NCBI GenBank assembly: GCA_031286695.1
Contig: JAITTY010000005.1
Span: 124,001-188,000 of the forward strand
DNA: 64,000 nucleotides
Origin: Sphingobacterium sp.
GTDB taxonomy: Bacteria > Bacteroidota > Bacteroidia > Sphingobacteriales > Sphingobacteriaceae
Reading direction: 5' to 3'
The notes under the pieces were generated by a model that was not told where the DNA came from, did not search any database, and saw nothing but the letters and a program-made list of their open reading frames with translations. Positions within the stretch are counted from its first letter, which is position 1. Each line of letters opens with the position of its first letter. The position numbers and the translations under genes were made by a program. Shown here in pieces: positions 52,445 to 62,112 of this stretch.

Positions 52445-55400
52445 TTAGAATCCAACACTAGCCCCCACTGTAAATGATCTAGTCATTGGATATGCATATA
52501 GATTTTGTAATTCTGGATCTACTCCCCTGTAGTTTGTAATGATAAACGGATTTTGAACATTTATATACACCCGCATGTTTTTAACCGTTTTTTGTTTCTG
52601 AATGAGTGACATCGGCAAGCGATAGCCTAATGTAATGTCTCGTACACGGAGAAAGTTTCCGTTTTCTACCCAAAAATCCGAACTGCTTGCATAACTGCTA
52701 TAATTCCCGTTGAGACCTGTCGGCATGGTGCCATCTGTATGGTCATAAGCCCAACGGTCTTTCGCTACCGAAAGCACATTCCAGCCATATGCCCCTAGTT
52801 TCGCATAGACATCGGAATTGTTGGAATAATCGCGATTGACTTTTTTCTGAATCAAACCATAAACATAGACCGAAAGATCAAAGTTTTTATAACTAAATTG
52901 ATTATTCATCCCAAAACTATAATTCGGTACCGGGCGACCATTGCCTGTTGGATCATTATTTGTATGCAACTGCACCATATCAGCGGTAGACAATTTACCA
53001 TCGGGTATTCCGGTTAAATTCCCGTTGTCATCGTAACCATTTACATCCTTGATAATAATTTCACCCGGTAATATTCCCGGCATCCAGCTTGGCGCAGACA
53101 TCGTTGCCGGATTGTAGATCCCATCCGACAGATAACCGTAGCCTGCGTTAAAGTTCCCTTTTTCGGCCTCATAGCGCGGCAGGGATTTTATTGCTTCAGG
53201 AGCACGGCTTACCCAGTAGTTTTTATAGTGGGAAAAATTTAACGTTGTATTCCAGTTGAAGCCATCCTGCTGTACAAAGTTTTTGGTTTGCAGACTTACT
53301 TCCCAACCCTGACTGCGTGTTTTGCCTGCATTTATGCTCGCCGCACGCACCACATAGTCAGAATTTAAATTAATGGTACTCAGGAGATCGGTAAATTGGC
53401 GGTTAAAATAATCAAAGCTACCACTAATGCGCCCCTTGACAAAACCAAAGTCCAAACCAAGGTTAACCTCTGTTTGCGTCTCCCAAGTCAAATTGGGGTT
53501 GCTGATCTGCGAAAGTTTAACACCAGGCAAGTTGACCCCACCGATCACATAAGGTGAATTGTTGTCGTAATACTCAAATGCACTGCCACCGATGGCCGAA
53601 TTACCTACGGAACCATAGCCTGCCCGTAATTTTAGGAAGCTGATAGCAGGAATAGCCTTGATAAATTCCTCCTCGGAAGCTACCCAAGCCGCAGATATGC
53701 CCGGGAATGTTCCCCATTTCTTGTTGGCTGCAAAATGAGATGCACCATCCTTCCGTACTGTCCCCGATAGAATATACTTACCGTCGTATTCATAGACTAC
53801 CCGGGCAAAATAGGATTTCCATATTCTATTTGCATCTTTAAAACTACCTAAATAAGGTCTTTGCGCAGTACCTAGTCCAAGGTTATAATAGAGGAAGTTA
53901 TCTGTCGGAAAATGATCGTTTCCCGTATTGAGGCCATCACGTTCAGAGATCTGGTAGGAATGACCAAGTAAAGCCGTCAAATGTCCCTTCCCGATATCTT
54001 TTGCATAATTCAGTGTATACTCCCGTAATTGTGAAGAGGCATTGGTTTCAAATACGCCAGCCATTCCTTCTGCACGCGCGCCGTATAAGAATGTCCTTGG
54101 ATAATATAAACTACGTTTGGCCGTACTCTGATCATAACTAAAGCTACCCTTAGCAGTAAGCCCTTCGAAGATCTTCCATTCTGCATAGGCCGAAGTTAGC
54201 CAACGGTTGGACTTTGTCAGATCCGTAATCGTCAAAAATGACATCGGATTGGGTGTATTTTGATAATCGGGATTGATCGGGTAGTTTCCTTGTTCATCTA
54301 GGAAAGGCATTGTAGGAGGATAATAAAATGCCGCTCCAATCATACCGGAATTCTCGTAAACACCATCACCCATGCTACCATTGTTGGCTTTGGAACCTGT
54401 CGCGATCACGTTCACACCAACCTTAATGTTTTCACCGATTCCCTGATCAAGATTAAATTTACCTGAATAGCGGGAATAATCCGAATTGCGCAGCACACCT
54501 TCCTGATTCATATAGTTTCCAGATACATAATAATTGGTCTTATTGCTGGAACCAGACATCGACAGGTTGTGCTGCTGGGTGTTTCCCGTGCGCATGATTG
54601 CATCAATTGCACTTGGATAGACCGTCTGTTTGTCGATCTGGTCCTGCGTATATTTAGGCACAAAAGCACCTACCGAATTTGGGTCAACAGTGCCATAGGG
54701 GCCCAATTTATTGTCCAGCATCCATTTTTCGCGCAAAATACGGTTACGCTCCAACATATAGTCTTTAGTCCCGAAGATATCGTAGTATTTCAACGACTTT
54801 TGAATCGCATGACTAAAATCATACTGGATCGTCGGGAGCCCCTGTTTGCCTCTTTTGGTTGTGATCAGAACCACACCACCGGCAGCACGGGCACCGTAGA
54901 TGGCTGTCGCACTCGCATCTTTCAGTATGTCGATATTCTCGATATCATTGGGATTAATAAAATTCAATGGTGAACGGTTTACACCGCCCGAGCCGTATCG
55001 TGTATTTGTGGTTGGCTCACCGGCATCGTCATTGATGATAACACCATCCACGATATACAATGGTCCCATGGAAGCAAAAGACGCATTACTACGGATCTGC
55101 ACCGATACACCGGCACCCGGCTGTCCCGATGTTTGCACCACATTGACCCCCGCAGCCCTTCCGGCAAGTCCCTGCGCAAAGTTGGTATTTGTCGCATTGT
55201 TCACATCACTCATTTTGACCGATGCCACAGATCCCGTCAGACTCTTTCGTTTTTGTGTTCCATAACCCACAACAACGACTTCATTGAGCGCATTATCCTC
55301 TTTTTTTAGATGGATATTCAAAGGAGATTGGGTCGTTCCCACAACTTCCAATGTGGTGAATCCAATGGAGCTGACAAGCAATACAGCCCCATCCCTTGCT

Positions 55401-55918
55401 TCAATATTAAAGTTACCGGCACTGTCAGTTTGCGTTACTTTGGATGAGCCCTTCACCCTGACCGTCACGCCACCTAGCGGCGTGCCTCCCACATCAAGCA
55501 CCTTCCCATTGATCGTTTCACGCTGCTGATTTTGTTCAGCTTTTAACTCAGGCTGTTTTTTACGGTGCAGCACGATGGTATTGCCCTTGATTTCATAACC
55601 TACGGGCTGATCTTTCGTCAATGCCTCCAAGCTTTCACGCAGTCCTTTATTCTGGAGGTTTAATGATACGGGATGCGTGTCACCAAGATGTGTCTGAACG
55701 AGCACCAACTCATAGCCGCTCTGTTTCTTGATCGACTCCACAGCTTCCCTGAAGGTTCCCTTATTTAAACTTAATGATATGCGTTGCGCATTGGCAGTCA
55801 CATGTAGTTGACTGCTAAAGAGCAGCAAAAAGGCTGGAACTACTTTTTTGACACTAGAAGGCATAGTCCAGCGGCACAGGTTTTGTGCTTGTTGATTAAA
55901 ATTCATAAATTTAAGCAT
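52445..55918 (-). CDS. SusC/RagA-family TonB-dependent transducer with STN domain
   Basis: The 1157-residue protein has a signal peptide (to about residue 45), an STN domain (about 46-115, 'ISLSLNKGTFREAVESIKKQSGYELVL' in part), a carboxypeptidase-regulatory-like domain (about 140-215), a TonB-box-like segment before 'LNEVVVVGYGTQKRKSLTGSV', a plug with 'LKDASATAIYGARAAGG' and a barrel ending 'TRSFTVGASVGF'. The STN domain talks to the FecR protein at 56092, giving ligand-driven sigma activation. Met5 (55906) is an alternative start. Confidence 0.93.
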   Translation of the reverse strand: MLKFMNFNQQAQNLCRWTMPSSVKKVVPAFLLLFSSQLHVTANAQRISLSLNKGTFREAVESIKKQSGYELVLVQTHLGDTHPVSLNLQNKGLRESLEALTKDQPVGYEIKGNTIVLHRKKQPELKAEQNQQRETINGKVLDVGGTPLGGVTVRVKGSSKVTQTDSAGNFNIEARDGAVLLVSSIGFTTLEVVGTTQSPLNIHLKKEDNALNEVVVVGYGTQKRKSLTGSVASVKMSDVNNATNTNFAQGLAGRAAGVNVVQTSGQPGAGVSVQIRSNASFASMGPLYIVDGVIINDDAGEPTTNTRYGSGGVNRSPLNFINPNDIENIDILKDASATAIYGARAAGGVVLITTKRGKQGLPTIQYDFSHAIQKSLKYYDIFGTKDYMLERNRILREKWMLDNKLGPYGTVDPNSVGAFVPKYTQDQIDKQTVYPSAIDAIMRTGNTQQHNLSMSGSSNKTNYYVSGNYMNQEGVLRNSDYSRYSGKFNLDQGIGENIKVGVNVIATGSKANNGSMGDGVYENSGMIGAAFYYPPTMPFLDEQGNYPINPDYQNTPNPMSFLTITDLTKSNRWLTSAYAEWKIFEGLTAKGSFSYDQSTAKRSLYYPRTFLYGARAEGMAGVFETNASSQLREYTLNYAKDIGKGHLTALLGHSYQISERDGLNTGNDHFPTDNFLYYNLGLGTAQRPYLGSFKDANRIWKSYFARVVYEYDGKYILSGTVRKDGASHFAANKKWGTFPGISAAWVASEEEFIKAIPAISFLKLRAGYGSVGNSAIGGSAFEYYDNNSPYVIGGVNLPGVKLSQISNPNLTWETQTEVNLGLDFGFVKGRISGSFDYFNRQFTDLLSTINLNSDYVVRAASINAGKTRSQGWEVSLQTKNFVQQDGFNWNTTLNFSHYKNYWVSRAPEAIKSLPRYEAEKGNFNAGYGYLSDGIYNPATMSAPSWMPGILPGEIIIKDVNGYDDNGNLTGIPDGKLSTADMVQLHTNNDPTGNGRPVPNYSFGMNNQFSYKNFDLSVYVYGLIQKKVNRDYSNNSDVYAKLGAYGWNVLSVAKDRWAYDHTDGTMPTGLNGNYSSYASSSDFWVENGNFLRVRDITLGYRLPMSLIQKQKTVKNMRVYINVQNPFIITNYRGVDPELQNLYAYPMTRSFTVGASVGF

Positions 55919-56091
55919 GTTTTATGGTTCCTTTAATCTTTGATTATCAGAACCTATTTTCAATAATTCTAAGCGTGGAGGTGGTTGCAACACTTTCACG
56001 CTCTTTCCCCGATTTTCGTTGATTTTCAGGAAGTATTGCCAAAGGCCCGATGCTGCATCATAATTTGCATTTTTTAGGATTGTGTTATTTA

Positions 56092-57225
56092 TTATTTTGT
56101 CTGTTCCACTGTAATTGTATTTCTATTTTTGGTGAATTTGGCCAAACCGGTCATTTCAAGGAGATCAAGCACCTCGTCGATACGTTTTTTACGTGAGATG
56201 GTGGCATCGACTTTGTCTTTTGGAACAGCGCCGACATAACGGACTTCAACATCGTACCAGCGGGCAAGTTCATCCATGATTTCAGGAATCTGTTTACTTT
56301 CAAAATTGAAAAAACCATTTTTCCAGGCAATCGCATCCTCCACATTGACTTTCCGCTTACTGAGCCCGCCATTAGAAACCACCAGCTGCTCCCCAGGGAC
56401 CAATTTCACGGTATTGTTGACCATAACAGATCCTTCCAACAATGTTGTGGCACTGCTGTTGGCATTTTGATCACTCTTGACATTGAAATGGGTCCCCAAC
56501 ACTTTAATTTCCTGTTTGTCAGTAACAACGACAAACGGAACTGCTGCATTTTTAGCTACCTCAAAATAGGCCTCCCCCTCAAGCATAACCCTTCTTTGTT
56601 TCTGTCCCGTAAAATTAACGGGGAAACGCAGGGAGGACGCAGCATTCAGCCAGACTTTGGTACCATCAGCAAGCGTAAGCTGATATTGATGTCCTTTCGC
56701 AGTCATCAAAGTATTGAAAACGGGACTTTTAGAAACCGTACTTACAGCATTGCTATAGACTAAAGAGCTATCGTTACTTTTAGAAATTTTAGAGTTTGTG
56801 TCCTCACCGATCAAGCCCTGCCCTTGCTTTTCAAGGTCAATCTGATCCCCATTATCCATAATGAGAACAGTACCCTCCTGAACAGACGGAATTTTCACCT
56901 GTGCTATGATGGGATCATGAGTTCTTATCGTGTTATTCCATTGGTAAAACCACAAACCGGCAGCGACAACACAGAGCAGTGCGGCTGCTATTGCGATCAG
57001 GGTGCGAATATTGATAACAAGGCTTTTCTTCTCAAAAGTCCTTCCGACAATCGTTTCCAGAAGACGGTCTTTCTGAACAGGATCCAATACACCCAATAGA
57101 TTACTTTGACGATCCTCTTGCTGCGCATCACACCAGTGACTATATCGGCGCAAGTCTTCCTCAGATGCAATCCCTGCATCGATACGTTTCAAGATATCCA
57201 GTAATTCCTTATTGACCTCTTTCAT
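56092..57225 (-). CDS. FecR-family anti-sigma factor
   Basis: I place the start at MKEVNKELLDILKRI (57225, 377 residues), as the 13 extra residues of the longer frame to 57264 look like leader. An N-terminal sigma-binding part is followed by one membrane helix (about 72-92), the FecR domain with 'LADGTKVWLNAASSLRFPVNF', 'RRVMLEGEAYFEVAKNAAVPF' and 'IKVLGTHFNVKS', and the C-terminal STN-like (DUF4974) part 'FFNFESKQIPEIMDELARWYDVEV' (in part). It regulates the sigma factor of 57287. It lies 61 bp after the sigma gene. Confidence 0.9.
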   Translation of the reverse strand: MKEVNKELLDILKRIDAGIASEEDLRRYSHWCDAQQEDRQSNLLGVLDPVQKDRLLETIVGRTFEKKSLVINIRTLIAIAAALLCVVAAGLWFYQWNNTIRTHDPIIAQVKIPSVQEGTVLIMDNGDQIDLEKQGQGLIGEDTNSKISKSNDSSLVYSNAVSTVSKSPVFNTLMTAKGHQYQLTLADGTKVWLNAASSLRFPVNFTGQKQRRVMLEGEAYFEVAKNAAVPFVVVTDKQEIKVLGTHFNVKSDQNANSSATTLLEGSVMVNNTVKLVPGEQLVVSNGGLSKRKVNVEDAIAWKNGFFNFESKQIPEIMDELARWYDVEVRYVGAVPKDKVDATISRKKRIDEVLDLLEMTGLAKFTKNRNTITVEQTK

Positions 57226-57286
57226 GAATTCCAATTTCCCATTTGTTTTATAACTAAGGGACATGAAGCCGGCCTATGTACTAGTC

Positions 57287-57856
57287 TTAATGGAAAAAAA
57301 ATAAAAAAAATGTCCAATAAAAATTCTTGGAAAGGTAAACCCTTAATTTTCTGAGCGATACAGACAGGTGATTACGTACAGTATTTTCAGATATACCGAG
57401 CTGTTCAGCGATGTCATGGTGAGGAAGGTAATTTTCGCGGCTCAGTACAAATACCTCTCTTGCCTTTGGCGGCAACGTACGTATAAAGTCATGAATCACG
57501 GCCTGCAACTCTTTGAGCGCAAGACTCTCGTCTTCGACAACATCGGCTATCGACGGTCGCTGATGGAGAATTTCATCTCTCCGGCGACTTGCAAGGATCT
57601 TTCGGGTCAGCTTGTATTTGACAGCCGCATAAAGGTAACTTTTAAGATGTGTGATGGTCAATTCTTCGCGGTTTTCCCACAACCATACAAACACATCCTG
57701 TATAACATCGGTACAGTCTTCCTCCTCCTTGATAATATGGATACCAAACAAAAATAGCTTATCCACATATTTTGAATATATGGTCCTAAATGCTGAAGTA
57801 TCTCCAGATTTCAGTCTTTCAACTAAGTCAAGATCTGCTTGATCATTTTGGTTCAT
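57287..57856 (-). CDS. ECF sigma factor (FecI-like)
   Basis: The 189-residue sigma factor has region 2 ('AFRTIYSKYVDKLFLFGIHII', 'CTDVIQDVFVWLWENREEL' in parts) and region 4 with HTH 'AREVFVLSRENYLPHHDIAEQLGISENTVRNHLS' (in part). It ends in an unusual Phe-rich tail (WTFFLFFFH). It is the first gene of the second sigma/FecR/SusC/SusD locus. Confidence 0.9.
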   Translation of the reverse strand: MNQNDQADLDLVERLKSGDTSAFRTIYSKYVDKLFLFGIHIIKEEEDCTDVIQDVFVWLWENREELTITHLKSYLYAAVKYKLTRKILASRRRDEILHQRPSIADVVEDESLALKELQAVIHDFIRTLPPKAREVFVLSRENYLPHHDIAEQLGISENTVRNHLSVSLRKLRVYLSKNFYWTFFLFFFH

Positions 57857-58170
57857 AGCCTATCATATTTAGGGAGGGCAATCAAATCGTATCACGATGT
57901 TAAGCAGAATTATCAGTAAATACAATAGGTTCACAAACGCAATCGTTTGCTCAAAATCACGTCAAAAATAAACACAAAAGGCCAAGAAATCTCTTGGCCT
58001 AATGCAACATATTATTTGGGGTGTTTTCGTAGCTCTCTACTTAGCAAAAATGTTGCCGAAAATAAATACGCTACTCAGAATTTTATTTTTTTCCTAAAAC
58101 ACCGGTATTATACAACAAAAATACACGATAGCAACATCATTTATCTACGCAGCCGGGGTGAGTAAAATTC
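57857..58170. other. 314-bp region between the sigma gene and the oxidoreductase
   Basis: Both flanking genes read leftward. The region holds the terminator at 57976-58000 and, nearer the sigma gene, its promoter. A 72-codon forward frame (57947-58165) runs through the terminator and is rejected. Otherwise AT-rich with no feature I can support. Confidence 0.5.
57976..58000 (-). terminator. Rho-independent terminator after the oxidoreductase
   Basis: AGGCCAAGA pairs with TCTTGGCCT (57979-57987 with 57992-58000) around four bases. On the minus strand it is followed by TTTTGTGTTT. It lies 170 bp beyond the oxidoreductase stop and ends that leftward transcript. Confidence 0.75.
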
Positions 58171-59598
58171 CTATAGCCGCAAACCAAAATGCTCGCTGAG
58201 CGCTGTCCGTGCAGCATGATAACCGCACATGCCGTGCACGCCGCCGCCCGGAGGCGTAGATGACGAACAGAGGTAAATATGCTCTATGGAAGTGCGGTAT
58301 GGATTTAAGGCCAGCACAGGGCGGCTGTACAACTGCGAAATATCCATTACTCCACCATTGATATCCCCGCCAATGTAATTGGGATTATAAGCTTCTAGCT
58401 TCGCCGGCGAAAAGCTGTGTTTTGCTAGAATAGTATCTTTAAATCCGGGCGCAAATCGCTCAACCTGATTTTCAATAGCTTCGGTATAATCGATATCGCT
58501 TCCATTAGGCACATGGCAGTATGCCCAGCCTGTGTGTTTGCCCTCGGGTGCTCTTCCCGGGTCGAATGCACTCTGCTGTGCAAACAAAACAAATGGCTTG
58601 TCGACCTGTTTTCCCAAATGACTCAAACGCTCGCTTTCCGCAATCTCCGCATAGGTATTTCCGAGATGTACGGTCGCTGCTTCCTGACAGCGAAAGTCCT
58701 TAAACGGCGTCATCTCGGACAAGGCCCAATCGACTTTAAACACCCCCATTCCCTGCCTGTAGCCCTCAAGCCTTTTGCGGTAACGCCCCCCAAGCGCTAT
58801 TCCTTTCAGCTGCAACAGCTGCCTTGGGGTCATATCACAGAAAAGCACCTTATGATAAGGCAGATCGCGTACATCTTCGACCCAACAGCCCGTTTGCACC
58901 TCCCCGCCCAACGATTGATAATAACGCAGCAGTGCATTGGCAATGGATTGCGAGCCCCCCACTGGGATCTGCCAGCCGTACTTATTGCCCACGGCAGACA
59001 ACACGATCGCAATCGCTGAGGTCGTCCAGTTTGTCAGAGGCTGAATACCGTGTGCTGCCATACCTGCCCATAGTGCTTTCGCCTGCTCAGTAGCGAAGCG
59101 TCCTGCCGTCCAGCTTGCAGGCTGCAGGGCTTCAAGCCCAAACGAAGCCAACATTAAGGGATGTTTCGGAAGGGATAATGGCCCCATTATATCGAGAGCA
59201 AGCTCATCCCAATGGGCAACGACCTTTTCAACCAGCTTACGGTAACGCCCTCCATCAGCTCCCAGTCCCCTCTCTGTTTCGGCAAGGTTGTGATAGAGGA
59301 TTGCGGACTCCCTATCCTCCAACGGATGTGCCGCTGCATAGCGGGGCTTAACAAAAGATAGTCCAAACGCCTCCAGAGGCAGACTTCTGAAAAACGGCGA
59401 AGCCATAGCCATCGGGTGAATCGCCGAACAGACATCGTGCTGAAAACCCGGAAGCGTAAGTTCTTTTGTGCGCATGCCGCCGCCGATCGTATCGGCACCT
59501 TCCAGCAGCAGGGTACTTAGCCCTTGCTGCTGGAAGGTAATCGCCGCTGCCAGACCATTTGGTCCCGAGCCAATAATAATTGCATCAAATTTTCGCAT
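58171..59598 (-). CDS. FAD-dependent oxidoreductase (PYROXD2/CrtI-like)
   Basis: The start MRKFDAIIIGSGPNG (59598, 475 residues) puts the Rossmann FAD motif 'IIGSGPNGLAAAITFQQQG' at the N-terminus, followed by 'LLEGADTIGGGMRTKELTLPGFQHD' (in part). The C-terminal FAD-binding 'YLCSSSTPPGGGVHGMCGYHAA' is as in phytoene-desaturase-like and PYROXD2-like flavoproteins. No carotenoid gene is nearby, so a desaturase role is not supported. The substrate is unknown. It is the last gene of the leftward cluster, 20 bp after a small lipoprotein gene. Confidence 0.88.
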   Translation of the reverse strand: MRKFDAIIIGSGPNGLAAAITFQQQGLSTLLLEGADTIGGGMRTKELTLPGFQHDVCSAIHPMAMASPFFRSLPLEAFGLSFVKPRYAAAHPLEDRESAILYHNLAETERGLGADGGRYRKLVEKVVAHWDELALDIMGPLSLPKHPLMLASFGLEALQPASWTAGRFATEQAKALWAGMAAHGIQPLTNWTTSAIAIVLSAVGNKYGWQIPVGGSQSIANALLRYYQSLGGEVQTGCWVEDVRDLPYHKVLFCDMTPRQLLQLKGIALGGRYRKRLEGYRQGMGVFKVDWALSEMTPFKDFRCQEAATVHLGNTYAEIAESERLSHLGKQVDKPFVLFAQQSAFDPGRAPEGKHTGWAYCHVPNGSDIDYTEAIENQVERFAPGFKDTILAKHSFSPAKLEAYNPNYIGGDINGGVMDISQLYSRPVLALNPYRTSIEHIYLCSSSTPPGGGVHGMCGYHAARTALSEHFGLRL

Positions 59599-59618
59599 AT
59601 ACTGGATTTTTACCATTC

Positions 59619-59780
59619 CTAGTCACAACCTGTATTGGGCTGTTCCTTTTTTGAACCCTTCGATGAAGTGGAGTCCGATTCCTCTTTGCCAGCTTCTTTT
59701 TTCTTGCCCGCCGATCCGCAAGCGATTGTAAATGTCGTTAAAACAAATGCCAAAAGTCCAAGATTGATTATTTTTTTCAT
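59619..59780 (-). CDS. Small lipoprotein
   Basis: The start MKKIINLGLLAFV (59780, 53 residues) gives a signal peptide with lipobox 'TIAC' and a mature part of about 33 polar residues rich in Lys, Glu and Ser (GSAGKKKEAGKEESD), ending in TGCD. A longer frame adds 12 residues without signal character. Such small charged lipoproteins are common in Bacteroidota and have no known role. It is 20 bp before the oxidoreductase and 152 bp after the thioredoxin-fold gene. Confidence 0.65.
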   Translation of the reverse strand: MKKIINLGLLAFVLTTFTIACGSAGKKKEAGKEESDSTSSKGSKKEQPNTGCD

Positions 59781-59932
59781 AGCATATCTATTTAGTTTAG
59801 CTTTATACTCTTTCATATAATTTCACACGCTTCCACACTCCCCACCACTTTTCCTAATGCACCATCCATCTGTTAACTGCGTTTTATGCAAGCTTTCAAG
59901 GTCGGATGCAAAAGACTTATATCGTTCGTTCA

Positions 59933-60604
59933 TCATATCGCTCGTTCATCAACAAAATATTCGCAGTAGCGCTGCTTAAGCTCCTGACGCTGCGTGCTAT
60001 CCAATTTTATTTTTGGATCTATCTGCGACACCACGGTGGAAACAACCTTATGGACTCCTTTACCTTTTTCAATAAACAGCACCGTCGGTGAAGATATCCG
60101 TTTGATAGAATCAATGCCAACTGCTGTATAAGGATTCAGGATAGTATGAAATTTGGCCAAAATAGCCTCGTAGCCTGGACTTCCGACTTTGGTCGTGATG
60201 ACTTTACCCGCTTTATCCTTCTCCTTCAGATCCCGTATATCGTGAATATTGAGGTAATAAATCGTCGCTTTTTCCTCCTGCGCAAATTCCAGCAAAGGTG
60301 TTATGGCATTGCGGAACCAGGGACAGCTCGGCCAGCCAAAAAGGACGATTCCATTTTCAATCTCCAACACATCCTGTTCCGTCGCATAAACAATACGCGC
60401 ATTATCCGGAATCTGCACCGGTACTTTATTGGTCTTATTCAGACTTTCGAGTTCCTGTTTAAAACGGACGGCTTCTTCTTTCTTGATCAAAATCTGACTG
60501 TTTTTTACAGCCTCTTTGGTATCCTGTCTGGATTGACAGTTTGTGATATTGAGCAGCACGCAGATCGCTAAAAGCATACTAGCTATTAATTTTAAGTCTT
60601 TCAT
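59933..60604 (-). CDS. Thioredoxin-fold lipoprotein with single active-site Cys
   Basis: The 223-residue protein has a signal peptide with a likely lipid Cys ('NITNC', loose lipobox). Residues 75-200 form a thioredoxin fold: 'GIVLFGWPSCPWFRNAITPLLEFA' (in part), 'ATIYYLNIHD' and 'SPTVLFIEKGKG'. The CxxC motif is changed to CPWF, leaving one Cys, as in bacteriocin-accessory (PedC-like) proteins. It could act as a reductase by one thiol or as a persulfide acceptor beside the rhodanese gene 33 bp upstream. The last idea is inference. Confidence 0.75.
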   Translation of the reverse strand: MKDLKLIASMLLAICVLLNITNCQSRQDTKEAVKNSQILIKKEEAVRFKQELESLNKTNKVPVQIPDNARIVYATEQDVLEIENGIVLFGWPSCPWFRNAITPLLEFAQEEKATIYYLNIHDIRDLKEKDKAGKVITTKVGSPGYEAILAKFHTILNPYTAVGIDSIKRISSPTVLFIEKGKGVHKVVSTVVSQIDPKIKLDSTQRQELKQRYCEYFVDERAI

Positions 60605-60637
60605 CTCGCATTGGGGTTTAATACTGATATATTCTTG

Positions 60638-62089
60638 TTAATTCACGGCTGACTTATACCCTTTGATATGCTCGCCAACATCCCATACGTGGGCTTTTGG
60701 AACCGATTCATGAATCAGGCTGCTGGCTATGGCCGAACGATAGCCCGAAGCACAATGAACGACAATGGTCTTATCCAGAGGCAGCTCCGAAATATGCTGT
60801 TTTAATTCGGCCAGAGGAATATTATGTGCTCCACTGAATACCGGTCCCACCTTGGCCTCCTCTGCTGTACGCACATCCACAATAAAATACTCCTGCGGTG
60901 AACGGTCGAAAGCAGCTTGATCAAAGTCTTCCGACTGCTGCGCAGCAAAATCCCCAAAGAGTACAACAGCTTTAACAAACTGCTCATAGCCTATTTTAGC
61001 AATCTTTTCAAGCTGCAGCTGCCCCTGTTCTTTGGTATCGACCAACAGATAAAAACTGTCTTTGGGCTCGATAAGTGTCCCTATCCAGGATTCGGATTTA
61101 CTTCGTTCAGGGATATTGATGGCCCCTGGAAAATGGGACTGCCTGAATGCTGCTGCCGAACGTGTATCGACTAGCGCTGCGGATGAAACAGATACGTCAG
61201 CAGCCCCAATCAGTGGAATGGCCGCCAGAGAAGCCGATAAGGCTGCGGCACCTTTGCGATTCAATTCCACATTGTATGGAAAGTAAGCTGGTATAGGTGG
61301 CTGGTCATTCAGAATCTGTCGCACAAAAGCCTCTTCGGACTGCTGCTGAAAAGCAAAATTCTGCGTTCTTTCGGCACCAATGGTACTTTGCTTAGCTCCT
61401 TTGAGGGCATTCCCACAGAGAGAGCCCGCGCCGTGCGCGGGATACAATACCACCTGATCATCCAGTTTAGCGTAAACATCCTGAACGGTATGGTAGAGCT
61501 GATGGGCCAATTTTTCGCGCTGCGTAGCTTGCTCTCCCGAATATTCCCGCAGATCGGGCCTGCCCACGCCACCGATCAATACCGCATCCCCCGAAAAGAT
61601 AGCGGCATCGCGGCCATCTGCTTTCAGCAGCACCGAAATACTATCGGGGGAATGTCCCGGTGTATTGACCGCCTTCAATACCACCCGATCCGAAATCTTC
61701 AGGGTATTGCCATCGTCAAAAGTCTGATGCGGATAGGCCGCCCTCACCAGTTTACTCACATAAATGGTGGCATCATGATCCCGATGGATTTCCAGGTGGG
61801 AACTCACAAAATCGGCATGAGGATGGGTCTCCACGACGGCAACAATTTTCGCTCCTTGCTCCCTTGCATAATTGTAATAAGGCCGCGGATCGCGCGCAGG
61901 ATCTACGAGCACAATTTTCCGGTCAACCAATATAGCGTACGAAAAGTGGGCCAAGCCTTCATCTTCAAACTGCTTAACGCTGTAGCCCGCCACATTTTTA
62001 GCGGTATTTCCAAAGCAGGATACACTCTGTCCGGCTGAAGCAAGCGTTAATAGGATAGCAGAGCGATGGATAAATAATCTTCTATTCAT
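60638..62089 (-). CDS. Metallo-beta-lactamase with two rhodanese domains (persulfide dioxygenase-like)
   Basis: The start MNRRLFIHRS (62089, 483 residues) gives a Tat-like signal. The longer frame would overlap the upstream gene. Residues 35-260 are a metallo-beta-lactamase domain of the ETHE1/CstB type ('VVETHPHADFVSSH', 'NTPGHSPDSISVLL', 'FSGDAVLIGGVGRPDL'). Two rhodanese domains follow (about 315-375 and 385-483). Only the second has the catalytic loop, 'HCASGYRS' with Cys446; the first lacks it. ETHE1-like enzymes oxidise persulfide to sulfite. It lies 23 bp after the DoxX gene. Confidence 0.85.
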   Translation of the reverse strand: MNRRLFIHRSAILLTLASAGQSVSCFGNTAKNVAGYSVKQFEDEGLAHFSYAILVDRKIVLVDPARDPRPYYNYAREQGAKIVAVVETHPHADFVSSHLEIHRDHDATIYVSKLVRAAYPHQTFDDGNTLKISDRVVLKAVNTPGHSPDSISVLLKADGRDAAIFSGDAVLIGGVGRPDLREYSGEQATQREKLAHQLYHTVQDVYAKLDDQVVLYPAHGAGSLCGNALKGAKQSTIGAERTQNFAFQQQSEEAFVRQILNDQPPIPAYFPYNVELNRKGAAALSASLAAIPLIGAADVSVSSAALVDTRSAAAFRQSHFPGAINIPERSKSESWIGTLIEPKDSFYLLVDTKEQGQLQLEKIAKIGYEQFVKAVVLFGDFAAQQSEDFDQAAFDRSPQEYFIVDVRTAEEAKVGPVFSGAHNIPLAELKQHISELPLDKTIVVHCASGYRSAIASSLIHESVPKAHVWDVGEHIKGYKSAVN

Positions 62090-62112
62090 GATAACATGTA
62101 TTTTTGAGACAA

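Noticed and set aside
57947..58165. 72-codon forward frame between the sigma gene and the oxidoreductase
   Set aside because: It crosses the terminator of the leftward transcript and has no recognisable features or ribosome-binding signal.
58171..59598. Carotenoid desaturase (CrtI) assignment
   Set aside because: The FAD motifs fit the broad family, but there is no phytoene synthase or other carotenoid gene nearby; a PYROXD2-like enzyme is the safer call.
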